A stretch of DNA of 20,469 bases from an uncultured Bacilli bacterium. Its GTDB lineage: Bacteria > Bacillota_I > Bacilli_A > RF39 > UBA660. Position 1 is the stretch's first letter, and every line of letters starts with the position of its first letter. The notes beneath the pieces were generated by a model. It did no database searches. It saw only the letters and a program-made list of their open reading frames with translations, and was not told the origin of the DNA. A program made the position numbers and the translations under genes. The stretch covers positions 1 to 20,469 of the forward strand of contig CANQRJ010000013.1 in the NCBI GenBank assembly GCA_947626215.1, read 5' to 3'. Of this stretch, positions 1 through 7,874 are shown piece after piece.

Positions 1-130
1 GATTTTCGTTTTAATTCGTAATGCCAACATTACCCATAATGAAGGCAAAACTTCATTAAAACTCAAATCTTGTCAAGTGGTTTCCTTCATTTTGTGGATA
101 ACTCCTGCAAATTTCTTTACTTATTCACAT

Positions 131-165
131 GAAAAAAAGATAGTTTTTACTTTTTCTATCTTTTT
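131..165. terminator. Rho-independent terminator-like hairpin, symmetric
   Basis: The 10-bp arms 134-143 and 156-165 (AAAAAGATAG / CTATCTTTTT) enclose a 12-base loop. Seven A precede the core on the plus strand, giving a T7 tail on the minus strand; the plus-strand tail is five T. It could end a transcript from either side. No gene inside the window obviously needs it. Confidence 0.55.
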
Positions 166-251
166 ATGTCTGAATAGTTACTAAAATAAAAGTGTTCGTT
201 TATTATAATTTTCAAACAAAAAAGAAATAACAATACTAACTCTATTTATAT

Positions 252-279
252 AGTATACACTTTTTTCCTTTTTGGTAAA
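252..279 (-). promoter_or_regulatory. Possible orphan leftward promoter
   Basis: On the minus strand TTTACC (274-279) and TATACT (252-257) are 16 bases apart, close to a sigma-A layout. It lies just after the terminator of the surface-protein gene (288-314) and about 110 bases before the hairpin at 131-165, so it would drive a short transcript or a gene beyond the edge. In DNA this AT-rich such matches also occur by chance. Confidence 0.25.
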
Positions 280-287
280 AAACAAAT

Positions 288-314
288 AAAAAAATCACAT
301 CATTTCTGATATGA
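288..314 (-). terminator. Rho-independent terminator of the 590-residue surface-protein gene
   Basis: On the minus strand, just past the stop codon at 325, an 8-bp stem (307-314 with 295-302, one G-T pair) closes a GAAA loop and is followed by seven T (288-294). Confidence 0.85.
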
Positions 315-324
315 CTTTTATTTT

Positions 325-2097
325 TTAATTTCTTTTTAACTTTTTTGATCCAAATAATATGGTTCCCATACTTAATATACCCATTCCAACATACATTAAA
401 ATAGAATCTCCTGTTTGAGGATTTTTAAGTTCTTCTAAAGATTTCATCGCATCTTCTAACGATTTTACTATACTATCTACAATATCTTGCTCATGAATAG
501 TTGCTACTCCTGATATCGCTTTAGCAGTAAGTAATATTTCTTCTAAATTATGATAACTTTCTTCGGTATATTTTGTTTTATCCAATTTTTCAATTTCTTC
601 GATTAATTGATCTAATTTTGAAAAATCTGCTTTTTTATACTCAATACTATAAGTTCCATCTTCATTCTCAACAATTTCTTTATCTTCTGGAACAGTTGCA
701 TTTTGAATTTGATCAACAGGATAGGTTCCACCATTTAAAGTTGTAGTTGCATTTTCACCTGTTTCTGGAATTTTTGCAAAATTACCTGACTCAATAGTTA
801 GTTCTCCGTTGTTTGTTAAAGTACCATTAAATTCTCCTTCCCCTGTTTCATCAATAATAGTCATAGAAGATTCTTCACCTATTTTAAGATTTGCATCTAC
901 TTTATGTCCATTAAGATTTAAAGTAATTTTTTTATTAAGGGCTGCGATGGCAGAAGTATCTGAACCAACTAATTCCCATTTATCATTAAAAGATGCATAA
1001 CTATAATTTTCAGTAGATTCTGCTAAAACATCAATAATCTCGCCTTCTTTTGCATCTTCAATGGCTCTTTCTAAAGATGAATAGTATGTACCATTACTTT
1101 CATTATAAGCAACTGTTGCATCTAAAGAACCTTCTAGTGTTCCTTCTACTTTTAAAGTCGCATGTTTCTTTTGATCAAGTGTTAATTGAACATCTGAAGG
1201 AATGACTAAAGTAACTCCTTTAGGTACAGAAATATTATCAACTGTAATTTTACCACTTTCTGTCACTTCAATTTTTGAATTTTCTTTCGCATACTTTAAT
1301 GCTGTAAAATATTTCGTTTTAATTTGTCCTTCTAAACTAATACCACTTACAGTACCCATAATACTACCATTTACAGTACTATCTTTCATAGTAATGTTAC
1401 CATTTTTACTTTCTGTAACATTATCTAATGTACTATTTTCAACTTTAATTTCACCACCATTTGTCGCATCAATGGCACTACCCTTAGACTCAATGGTACT
1501 ATTTTTAATAGTTGTAGTTGAATTACCTGAACCTTCCTGTGGACCCGTATAATCTAATCCCATGATCGCTACACCTTGATTTCCAGTGGATTTAACAGTA
1601 CTATCTTGAACGGTTAAATTTCCTAAGTTAAAAATAGTGGCAGTATTTCCAGTAATTTTGGAATTATCAACTCCTGAAGTGATTACAGATTTATTTTTAA
1701 CTGTCATAGTAGCGTTTGGTTCATTTTTTAACGCAACAAAATGATCACTATTAACCGTTACACCATCAACTTCTAAAGTTTTAGCATTTCGAATACAAGA
1801 ATTTTGTTGGTCTGTTGGGCATGTAATTTGTCCTTTTGTTTTACTATTAATAATAGTTAATGTTCCTTGATTATTAATCGCATATCCAGAATCTGGACCT
1901 GTAATTGTATGACCATTTAAGTCAATTGTTAAAGTCGTACTAGCTTCTACATGATAAGTAGATGGTAATTCATAATCATCATTTAAAATGATTTTATTAC
2001 TAGTTGCCTCTGGTAATGTAGCACTTTGAGCACTTACTCCCATTGTCGCAACAAAAGTCGCAAATAAAGCCGTACCAAAAAATTTTAATTTTTTCAT
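325..2097 (-). CDS. Secreted beta-helix surface protein with FIVAR-like module and LPXTG-type cell-wall sorting signal
   Basis: This 590-residue protein is predicted to be exported and covalently attached to the cell wall by a sortase. Residues 1-24 form a signal peptide (MKKLKFFGTALFATF, probable cleavage after GVSA). Residues of about 30-480 are rich in short Thr/Asn/Gly beta-strand repeats of the pectin-lyase or adhesin right-handed beta-helix type, including coils such as GTLTIIN and GELTIESGNF. Residues of about 490-555 resemble a FIVAR helical module (KLDQLIEEIEKLDKTKYTEE). The C-terminus has NPQTGDS, a hydrophobic stretch and KKLKRN, a complete sorting signal in which N replaces the usual L. 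The start is fixed by AGGAAGAGG six or seven bases before ATG. No catalytic residues are evident, so an adhesin or matrix-binding role is inferred. It is monocistronic, with its own terminator and an unusual poly-G promoter. Confidence 0.85.
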   Translation of the reverse strand: MKKLKFFGTALFATFVATMGVSAQSATLPEATSNKIILNDDYELPSTYHVEASTTLTIDLNGHTITGPDSGYAINNQGTLTIINSKTKGQITCPTDQQNSCIRNAKTLEVDGVTVNSDHFVALKNEPNATMTVKNKSVITSGVDNSKITGNTATIFNLGNLTVQDSTVKSTGNQGVAIMGLDYTGPQEGSGNSTTTIKNSTIESKGSAIDATNGGEIKVENSTLDNVTESKNGNITMKDSTVNGSIMGTVSGISLEGQIKTKYFTALKYAKENSKIEVTESGKITVDNISVPKGVTLVIPSDVQLTLDQKKHATLKVEGTLEGSLDATVAYNESNGTYYSSLERAIEDAKEGEIIDVLAESTENYSYASFNDKWELVGSDTSAIAALNKKITLNLNGHKVDANLKIGEESSMTIIDETGEGEFNGTLTNNGELTIESGNFAKIPETGENATTTLNGGTYPVDQIQNATVPEDKEIVENEDGTYSIEYKKADFSKLDQLIEEIEKLDKTKYTEESYHNLEEILLTAKAISGVATIHEQDIVDSIVKSLEDAMKSLEELKNPQTGDSILMYVGMGILSMGTILFGSKKLKRN

Positions 2098-2157
2098 TCT
2101 TATCCTCTTCCTTTCTTAAAATTCTTTGTTTTCAAATTTTTTCCTTTCTATGGCTTT

Positions 2158-2188
2158 AGTTTAACATAAGGACCCCCCCCCGTGTCAA
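2158..2188 (-). promoter_or_regulatory. Sigma-A promoter with a nine-G tract in the spacer
   Basis: On the minus strand a perfect TTGACA (2183-2188) is followed by C, nine G (2173-2181) and TCCT, and then candidate -10 elements. TAAACT (2158-2163) is preceded by TGT, an extended -10 motif, but its spacer is 19 bases. TATGTT (2163-2168) is only 14 bases away. Neither has the favoured 16-18 spacing with nine G. A tract of seven or eight G would put the extended -10 at 17-18 bases. Homopolymer slippage would therefore change promoter strength. The start codon is about 55 bases further on. Confidence 0.7.
2173..2181. repeat. Homopolymeric C9/G9 tract
   Basis: Nine consecutive C on the plus strand lie in a strongly AT-rich intergenic region. 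It is by far the longest C or G run I see in the window; the next are about five. Its place inside a promoter spacer makes slipped-strand length change likely to matter. Confidence 0.95.
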
Positions 2189-2236
2189 TAAAAACAAACA
2201 TATTTTTTTGCTTTATTTACATTTTTTTCTGTTTAC

Positions 2237-2267
2237 AAAAAAAAATCACGTCATGTCATGACGTAAT
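2237..2267 (-). terminator. Rho-independent terminator of the ltaS-like/asnB operon
   Basis: On the minus strand after the asnB stop (2286), a 10-bp stem (2258-2267 with 2245-2254, one T-G pair) closes a GAC loop and is followed by nine T (2237-2245). Its core is the near-perfect palindrome ACGTCATG-N-CATGACGT at 2248-2264. It insulates the poly-G promoter from the upstream operon. Confidence 0.85.
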
Positions 2268-2285
2268 ATTTTATTTTTTAAATAT

Positions 2286-4106
2286 TTATGTAGTTTCTTC
2301 TTCAAAGAAAACGTGATACCATTTTAAGAAACAAAATACATTCCATACTTTTCGATAATTATCTTTTTTATTTGCTTTATGTTCATCGAGTAATCGAATT
2401 AAATAATCTGTATCAAAGTATTTTTTAGCAATGGGAGACTCAAAAGATTTTTTTATTTCCGAATAAACATCCTCTTCTCTCATCCAATCACGAATTGGAA
2501 CAGGAAATCCTAATTTTTTCTTTTTATAAGATTCATTAGGTATTATTTTTTTGGCCGCACTTCGTAAAGCGACTTTTGTATTTTCCTTTGTGACCTTATA
2601 TTCTAAAGGAAGCATAGATGCAACTTTAAAGACTTCTTTATCTACAAATGGAACTCTTCCTTCTAAAGAATTTGCCATAGTCATACGATCTGCTTTTTGT
2701 AAAATATCTTTCATTAACCAAAAATGAATATCAATGGCTTGCATTTTTACAATATTACTTTCGCCTTTAAATTCTTCATAAACGGGTCTAGTAATTTCTT
2801 TATTTGGAATGGTAACTGGTATTTTTAATAATTTTTTTACTTCTTTTTCACTCCATACTTTATTAACACCAATATAAGAATCTTCTAGTTTTTCCCCTCT
2901 TCTTACTAAGAAATTAATTCCTCTTACAGGTGGGAAAAGTGAGAAAAATTTAGAAATGGCATGGCGAATAAAGAAAGGAATTTTATTATAAAAAGAAAGA
3001 TCTACTTCTTCACGGTAGTAATTATAACCTCCAAAAAATTCATCTGCACCTTCACCAGATAAGACAACTTTGACATCTTGACTTGCTAAATTGGCTACAA
3101 AATATAAGGCAACAATCGCGGGGTCGCTTGCCGGTTCATCCATATGATACATAATTTTATCTAAAATACTCATGTATTCTTCTTTGGTAATTTTTTTACT
3201 AATATTTTTGATTCCTAACTTTTCTGTTAAATCTTTGGCATAATCAATTTCATTATATCTAGGAATATCATACCCTACAGTGTAAGTTTTATCAGGTCTT
3301 GCAAGGGACACCAAATAGGAAGAATCAATTCCACTTGAAAGAAAAGAGCCTACTTCTACATCACTAATCATATGATGATTTGCAGAGTCTTCCATCACTT
3401 GAGAAATCTCTTCTACCACTTGATCATATTCTTCTTTTTTAATTGGAAAATCTAATTTATAATAACGTTTGATTTCCACTTTTCCTTCTTTTAAAGTTAA
3501 TGTGTGCCCTGCATCTAGTCTTTTTACCCCTTCAAAAAAAGTTTCTGTTGTTGGAGTAAAACTAAAAGATAAAAAACTAGATAAAAGAGTTTCATTGAAT
3601 TTTTTTTCAAAATTTGGATGATCTAAAAATGCTTTAATTTCACTTGCAAAAAGAAAAACTCCATCCTTTTCATAATAATAAAAAGGTTTGATGCCAAAAG
3701 GGTCTCTTGCACAGAAAAGAGTTTTTTCTTCTAAATCATAAATGGCAAATGCGAACATTCCTCTTAAATGGTTGGGTAAATCTTCTTTCCATTTTTTATA
3801 CCCATAAAGGATAACCTCAGTATCACTTTCTGTTTGAAAAGGATATTCTTTTAATTCTTTTTTCAATTCTTTATAATTATAAATTTCTCCATTATAAACA
3901 ATTACTAAAGAGTTATCTTTTGTAAACATAGGTTGACGACCATTTTCTAAATCAATAATTGATAATCTTCTTTGCCCTAAAGCAACATTTCCTTTGATAA
4001 AAAATCCTTCGGCATCTGGTCCACGATGAGCAATTCGATCCGTCATTTTCTTTAAAACTTCTTTTTTATTTTTCACATTTCCTACAAAACCAGCAATTCC
4101 ACACAT
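2286..4106 (-). CDS. asnB: Asparagine synthetase, glutamine-hydrolysing
   Basis: This 606-residue enzyme is a typical class-II glutamine amidotransferase fused to an ATP-dependent amidating domain. Ammonia released from glutamine is passed to an aspartyl-AMP intermediate. The start Met is followed directly by Cys2, the nucleophile (MCGIAGF). The glutaminase domain keeps HRGPDAEG, RLSIIDL, NGEIYN and SDTEVI. The synthetase domain keeps the PP-loop as FLSSGIDSS (usual SGGLDS), GEGADEFFGGY and DRMTMANSLEGRVPF. Length and motif order are normal, so it should be active. It follows the ltaS-like gene by three bases, and its Shine-Dalgarno AGGTGA overlaps the end of that gene, so the two are co-transcribed and probably coupled. 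Some AsnB-type enzymes (B. subtilis AsnB, corynebacterial LtsA) amidate peptidoglycan diaminopimelate rather than making free asparagine. The envelope-related partner makes that a reasonable alternative here. Confidence 0.93.
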   Translation of the reverse strand: MCGIAGFVGNVKNKKEVLKKMTDRIAHRGPDAEGFFIKGNVALGQRRLSIIDLENGRQPMFTKDNSLVIVYNGEIYNYKELKKELKEYPFQTESDTEVILYGYKKWKEDLPNHLRGMFAFAIYDLEEKTLFCARDPFGIKPFYYYEKDGVFLFASEIKAFLDHPNFEKKFNETLLSSFLSFSFTPTTETFFEGVKRLDAGHTLTLKEGKVEIKRYYKLDFPIKKEEYDQVVEEISQVMEDSANHHMISDVEVGSFLSSGIDSSYLVSLARPDKTYTVGYDIPRYNEIDYAKDLTEKLGIKNISKKITKEEYMSILDKIMYHMDEPASDPAIVALYFVANLASQDVKVVLSGEGADEFFGGYNYYREEVDLSFYNKIPFFIRHAISKFFSLFPPVRGINFLVRRGEKLEDSYIGVNKVWSEKEVKKLLKIPVTIPNKEITRPVYEEFKGESNIVKMQAIDIHFWLMKDILQKADRMTMANSLEGRVPFVDKEVFKVASMLPLEYKVTKENTKVALRSAAKKIIPNESYKKKKLGFPVPIRDWMREEDVYSEIKKSFESPIAKKYFDTDYLIRLLDEHKANKKDNYRKVWNVFCFLKWYHVFFEEETT

Positions 4107-4109
4107 AAT

Positions 4110-6041
4110 TTATTCACCTAACACTTTCCTATAATAATCTTTTTCTAAAATTAGTTTGCTTAAATTGATTCGATTTGATACCGTTTGATTCATTTTGGTA
4201 ACATATTCTTCTGAAACAGGAATATCACCTTTTGTTACAAATTTTTTAGTGCTTGCATAGAATACTCCACAATCACTTACCCAACTACCGTCTGAGAATA
4301 GTACTAATCCAGGTTCTGGACTTAATAAATCACGTCCCATGATGAGTCTCGAGTCATACGGTATTCCAAAAAGATTTAAAATCGTTGGTAAGACATCCAT
4401 ATTTCCACCAACTTTGGAGATTGTTGTTTTCTCTATAGTTGGATTCCATAAAATAAAATGACTACGATTTACTTCAATGGTTTCATCTTTCTTTTCCGGA
4501 GCTATTTCATTGATATGATCCAGTGAAATATCATAAGGATAATGATCTCCTACTAAAGCAATCACGGTATCTTGAAGAAGTCCCCTTTCCTCTAATCCAT
4601 CGATTAAAAGTTTCAAAGCTTTATCAAGTTCTACTTGACTTGCCAGATAAGCTAAAATATCTTCAGAGTATGGTAGCCCTTTTACTGCATCTTTATTTTT
4701 AATTGCCATGTCATTTCCAGTAAAATTATAACTCATATGTCCACTTACCGTTACATAATACGTAAAAAATGGCGTATCTTTTTTCATATAATCATCCATT
4801 GTAGCAGAAAACATTTCCACATCACTTTCAGGCCACTCTGTACAATTGATTTTCTTTTCGAGTCCATTAAAGCATCCTTCATATTTTTGAAATCCTAAAG
4901 ACTTCAGATAAACATCCCGATTTTGAAAATAATATTTATGATTATGATAAGCTTGCACTTGATAGTTTTCGCTTTCAAAAACTTTCCCATACCCAAACGG
5001 ATAAGCATTTTTCCCTTCTCGCCAGACATTGGATAACATCGTAAGATTTGGATATAACCCCGTTAATTCTTGAAACTCTCCCCCAATCGTACTTAAAATA
5101 ACCGGAGAATAGAAATTTTCAAATACAAAACCTTCATGAGTAAGCTTATATAAAGTAGGAGTAATCGTTTCGTTCACCGCGATCGAATTAAAACTTTCTG
5201 CCATAATCAAGATTAAATTTTTTTCTTTCAAAGACCCTGTATAAGAATTCTTTGTCGTCCCTTCATCATTTAAAAAATACTCGTGCATTTTTTTTAAAGT
5301 AGCATCTTTTTCATTTTCAAGAAGTTCTTTTAAAGGAAGGTCTAAAATATTTTTTCCATAAATAACAGGTTTTTCTTCTTGTTCTTCCTTATTTTCTATA
5401 AGAATGGTTTCTTGAGAAGGAAAAAGCATTTTTCGAATTTCAATAAAAACAGAAGGTATTGCTCCGAAAGTTTCTTTGTTTAACGCATTATTTTCTAATT
5501 TAAAATATAACTGATAAGGAGAATATGTGCTTTGTGCATCATCCATTAAAAATCCTAAGAAAAAAGTGTAACACAAACAAGCAAGAACAAAAGAAACCAA
5601 TTTTCCTTTCCCATTTAATTTTTGAAAATTTATCTTTTTATGGAAGATAAGCAGAACCAAAAAAGGAAGAAACAACAAAATGATACTTAAGATATTCGCG
5701 ACAAGAATTTCAATCACTTTTCCTAAAAAAGAAACCGCTTGATCGGCAAAGAATGTGGTTGCCAAAGAAAAATAAACATGAAATGAATTTTTAAACACCA
5801 CCTCGGCACAAGACCAAACAGTTAAAAGAAAAAGAATTAGATAAAAAAGAAAGCGATTTATTTTTTCTTTTCCAAATGAACTAAGAATCGTAAGAAGAAA
5901 AGATAAGAAAGCATCATAGAAAAAAATATAAATCCATGAATGATTAAAAAAATGTGGCACTGCTAAAATTTTAAAAAGAATCTCAAAATAGAAAAGACTT
6001 AAAAAATAAAGAAAGAACAAAGAAATTTTTTTACTTTTCAT
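4110..6041 (-). CDS. LTA synthase-family membrane sulfatase-fold enzyme (phosphoglycerol transferase-like)
   Basis: This 643-residue protein has the layout of lipoteichoic acid synthase-type enzymes, which move glycerol-phosphate from phosphatidylglycerol onto a growing chain outside the membrane. Five membrane segments lie within residues of about 6-165 and are followed by a linker and an extracellular alkaline-phosphatase/sulfatase fold. Visible active-site elements are IMAES (Glu282), a Thr in LSTIGGEF (Thr318, at the position of the LtaS nucleophile), SGH (His435) and GDHYPYD (Asp499, His500). The family is clear, but the substrate is not: the motif around Thr318 differs from the canonical GKTSDAEF of LtaS, so another glycerol-phosphate polymer or glycan modification is possible. 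It is the first gene of an operon with asnB. The start is supported by GGAGTAG upstream of ATG. Confidence 0.87.
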   Translation of the reverse strand: MKSKKISLFFLYFLSLFYFEILFKILAVPHFFNHSWIYIFFYDAFLSFLLTILSSFGKEKINRFLFYLILFLLTVWSCAEVVFKNSFHVYFSLATTFFADQAVSFLGKVIEILVANILSIILLFLPFLVLLIFHKKINFQKLNGKGKLVSFVLACLCYTFFLGFLMDDAQSTYSPYQLYFKLENNALNKETFGAIPSVFIEIRKMLFPSQETILIENKEEQEEKPVIYGKNILDLPLKELLENEKDATLKKMHEYFLNDEGTTKNSYTGSLKEKNLILIMAESFNSIAVNETITPTLYKLTHEGFVFENFYSPVILSTIGGEFQELTGLYPNLTMLSNVWREGKNAYPFGYGKVFESENYQVQAYHNHKYYFQNRDVYLKSLGFQKYEGCFNGLEKKINCTEWPESDVEMFSATMDDYMKKDTPFFTYYVTVSGHMSYNFTGNDMAIKNKDAVKGLPYSEDILAYLASQVELDKALKLLIDGLEERGLLQDTVIALVGDHYPYDISLDHINEIAPEKKDETIEVNRSHFILWNPTIEKTTISKVGGNMDVLPTILNLFGIPYDSRLIMGRDLLSPEPGLVLFSDGSWVSDCGVFYASTKKFVTKGDIPVSEEYVTKMNQTVSNRINLSKLILEKDYYRKVLGE

Positions 6042-6065
6042 AACTACTACTCCATCTCTAATTAA

Positions 6066-6094
6066 AGTATACCATTTACTATCTTAAATTTAAA
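6066..6094 (-). promoter_or_regulatory. Sigma-A promoter of the ltaS-like/asnB operon
   Basis: On the minus strand TTTAAA (6089-6094), a 17-base spacer ending in TGG, and TATACT (6066-6071) form an extended -10 promoter. The start codon is about 25 bases after the -10 box, so the leader is short. The intergenic region 6042-6278 holds this and the divergent promoter and nothing else I can identify. Confidence 0.65.
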
Positions 6095-6216
6095 GATTTT
6101 CATTTTATTTATTTTATATTTTTATTATTGTCTTTCCTTATTTTTGATTTATAAAATCCTATCCATTTACACTTATTCATTTTTCACACAATTTTTTGTA
6201 AACTGTTTTAAGAGAT

Positions 6217-6245
6217 TTGATTTTTTATACATTTCACGTTATAAT
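6217..6245 (+). promoter_or_regulatory. Sigma-A promoter of the CPBP/phosphoesterase operon
   Basis: TTGATT (6217-6222) and a perfect TATAAT (6240-6245) are 17 bases apart. The Shine-Dalgarno AAGGTAGG follows at 6263-6270. Confidence 0.75.
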
Positions 6246-6278
6246 TAAGAAGGAAGCTAGTTAAGGTAGGTGTCATGT

Positions 6279-6989
6279 ATGTCTAATATAAATTGGAAAG
6301 AACTTTTAAAAGGATTTCTTTATATGTTTATTTGTTTTTTCATCTTTCCTATTGTCATTTCATGCTTTTTAAATTTCTTTCCTTCAGATGATACATCTTA
6401 TGTTTATATTGCAAATAGTATTTATTATTTATTGATAGTTCTTTTTTTAATTTTTATTTATCATAAATCTTTATTAGAAGATTTTAAAAAATTTAAAAAA
6501 AATTGGAAAAAAAATTTTGCCCTTGCCTTTAAAAGATGGCTTGAAGCTTTTATTTTTATGTTTTTAACTAACGCTATTATATTACAATTTATTGGTTCTA
6601 TGTCTCAAAATGAGGAAGCAAATCGAACTATTATGCAAGCATATCCTATTTTTTCAATTATTAGTATGGCTTTTATGGGTCCTTTTTTTGAAGAAATGTT
6701 ATTTCGTAAAGGATTTAAAAATGCATTTAAAAAAGAAAGTTATTTTATCATTTTTACTTCTATTTTATTTGGATTTGCTCATATTACCATTTCATTTAAT
6801 TTTTCAAGTTTAGAGGCTATCGTAGCAGGTTTAAAAAATTGTCTTTATATTATTCCTTATAGTGGAATAGGATATTTTTTTGCTAAGGCATATACTGAAA
6901 CAGATACGATCTTTACTACTATATTTATGCATATATTGCATAATTCTATCACTTTAATTATTATTATGTTAGGAAGTATGGCTTTATGA
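6279..6989 (+). CDS. CPBP-family intramembrane metalloprotease
   Basis: This 236-residue, mostly hydrophobic protein belongs to the CPBP (CAAX protease/bacteriocin-processing, formerly Abi) family of membrane-embedded glutamate proteases. All three signature motifs are present: EEMLFRKGF (Glu138, Glu139, Arg143), FGFAH (His168) and MHILHN (His218, Asn222), so it should be active. Roughly six to eight membrane segments are visible. An in-frame GTG lies nine bases upstream, but ATG at 6279 is the better start because AAGGTAGG ends eight bases before it. The natural substrate cannot be told; family members process prenylated proteins, bacteriocin or peptide precursors, or confer immunity. Its last bases overlap the start of the phosphoesterase gene (ATGA at 6986-6989), so the two are translationally coupled. 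Confidence 0.88.
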   Translation: MSNINWKELLKGFLYMFICFFIFPIVISCFLNFFPSDDTSYVYIANSIYYLLIVLFLIFIYHKSLLEDFKKFKKNWKKNFALAFKRWLEAFIFMFLTNAIILQFIGSMSQNEEANRTIMQAYPIFSIISMAFMGPFFEEMLFRKGFKNAFKKESYFIIFTSILFGFAHITISFNFSSLEAIVAGLKNCLYIIPYSGIGYFFAKAYTETDTIFTTIFMHILHNSITLIIIMLGSMAL

Positions 6990-7834
6990 CAGAAAATCAA
7001 GAAGAAAAAAAGATGCCTCTTATAGCCAAGTTGGCGATCGTTTTTTTTGTATTTATGATTTTGTTTTATTGTTATATGCATTTTTTAGAACCTTCTCAAT
7101 TAAAGGTAGAAGAAGTACCTATTATTCATAGTAAAATTCCTGATTCTTTTCAAGGTTTTAAAATTGTACAATTTTCTGATATACATTTTGGACGTACTAC
7201 AAATGAAAAAGAAGTTCAAACTATGGTTCAAAAAATAAATGAATGTAAACCTGATATTGTTATTTTTACAGGAGATCTATTTGATTCATCTATTAATGTA
7301 TCTGAAAAAAATGTTTCTTTTTTAAAAGAGACTTTAAGTCAAATTAATTCCACTATGGGAAAATATGGGGTTATGGGTGATCAAGATAGTAATGTTACCT
7401 ATTTTGAAGAAATTATGAACGATTCTGGTTTTGAAATCATAACTAATAAAAATATTCCAATTTATTATAATGGAAATGTCCCTATTTATTTAGGAGGAAT
7501 TCCAACTATATCTATACATCAAGAAGATTTTAGTGCTTCTTTAAATAAAGAACAAGATGCTTTTCAAATGTTAATCATGCATGAGCCTATTCTTTTTGAT
7601 GAAATTTCTAATCGTGTGGATTTTGTTTTTGCAGGACATACATTAGGTGGTTTAGTAAGAATTCCTTATATCGGAGGATTATTTAATTTAGAAAATACAA
7701 ATAACTATCAAAAAGGAATTTATCAAAAAAATAATGCTACATTGTATGTTTCTAATGGAATTGGAACTCAAAACGTTTCTTTGAGATTATTTAATACTCC
7801 TTCTATTACTCTTTTCAGATTATATAATTTTTAA
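6986..7834 (+). CDS. Membrane-anchored metallophosphoesterase with altered metal-site motifs
   Basis: This 282-residue protein has a short cytoplasmic start, one membrane segment (residues of about 13-34) and an outward calcineurin-like phosphoesterase domain of the YkuE type. Motifs in order are DIH (Asp65, His67), GDLFD (Asp97), GDQD at 131-134 where GNHD/GNHE is expected, MHEP (His199) and GHTL at 217-220 where GHTH is expected. The metal-ligand Asn is thus Asp, the adjacent catalytic His is Gln, and the last His ligand is Leu. The rest of the fold, including the SNGIG and Arg-Leu-Phe ending, is conserved. YkuE-like enzymes act on phosphate esters at the membrane surface; this one may have altered or lost catalysis. 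The 4-base overlap with the CPBP gene indicates a shared operon. Confidence 0.85.
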   Translation: MTENQEEKKMPLIAKLAIVFFVFMILFYCYMHFLEPSQLKVEEVPIIHSKIPDSFQGFKIVQFSDIHFGRTTNEKEVQTMVQKINECKPDIVIFTGDLFDSSINVSEKNVSFLKETLSQINSTMGKYGVMGDQDSNVTYFEEIMNDSGFEIITNKNIPIYYNGNVPIYLGGIPTISIHQEDFSASLNKEQDAFQMLIMHEPILFDEISNRVDFVFAGHTLGGLVRIPYIGGLFNLENTNNYQKGIYQKNNATLYVSNGIGTQNVSLRLFNTPSITLFRLYNF

Positions 7835-7835
7835 C

Positions 7836-7874
7836 AAAAAAATATTAGGATTCTAAACTCTCTAATATTTTTTT
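7836..7874. terminator. Bidirectional terminator between convergent operons
   Basis: A 13-bp stem (7836-7848 with 7862-7874, AAAAAAATATTAG / CTAATATTTTTTT) closes a 13-base loop. T-runs follow on both strands, so it can end both the plus-strand phosphoesterase operon and the minus-strand operon at 7845-10279. One arm lies inside the last codons of the DUF1292-like gene. Confidence 0.85.

Larger units (their letters stand above)
1..324. other. Left-edge intergenic region without a convincing gene
   Basis: No open frame here has both a start with a ribosome binding site and a recognisable product. One plus-strand frame stays open from base 2 to a TAA at 181, but it runs through the 134-165 hairpin and looks unlike a protein. 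The region holds two perfect inverted repeats near the edge (18-23 with 28-33; 37-44 with 51-58), a hairpin with T-runs on both strands (131-165), a possible leftward promoter (252-279) and the terminator of the next gene (288-314). A gene lying mostly outside the window cannot be excluded. Confidence 0.6.

Noticed and set aside
93..101. Perfect DnaA box (TTATCCACA on the minus strand)
   Set aside because: It is a single copy with no dnaA or dnaN gene and no clustered boxes, so an origin cannot be supported.
2..181. Plus-strand open frame from the left edge
   Set aside because: It runs through a terminator-like hairpin, has no start in the window and shows no protein-like pattern.
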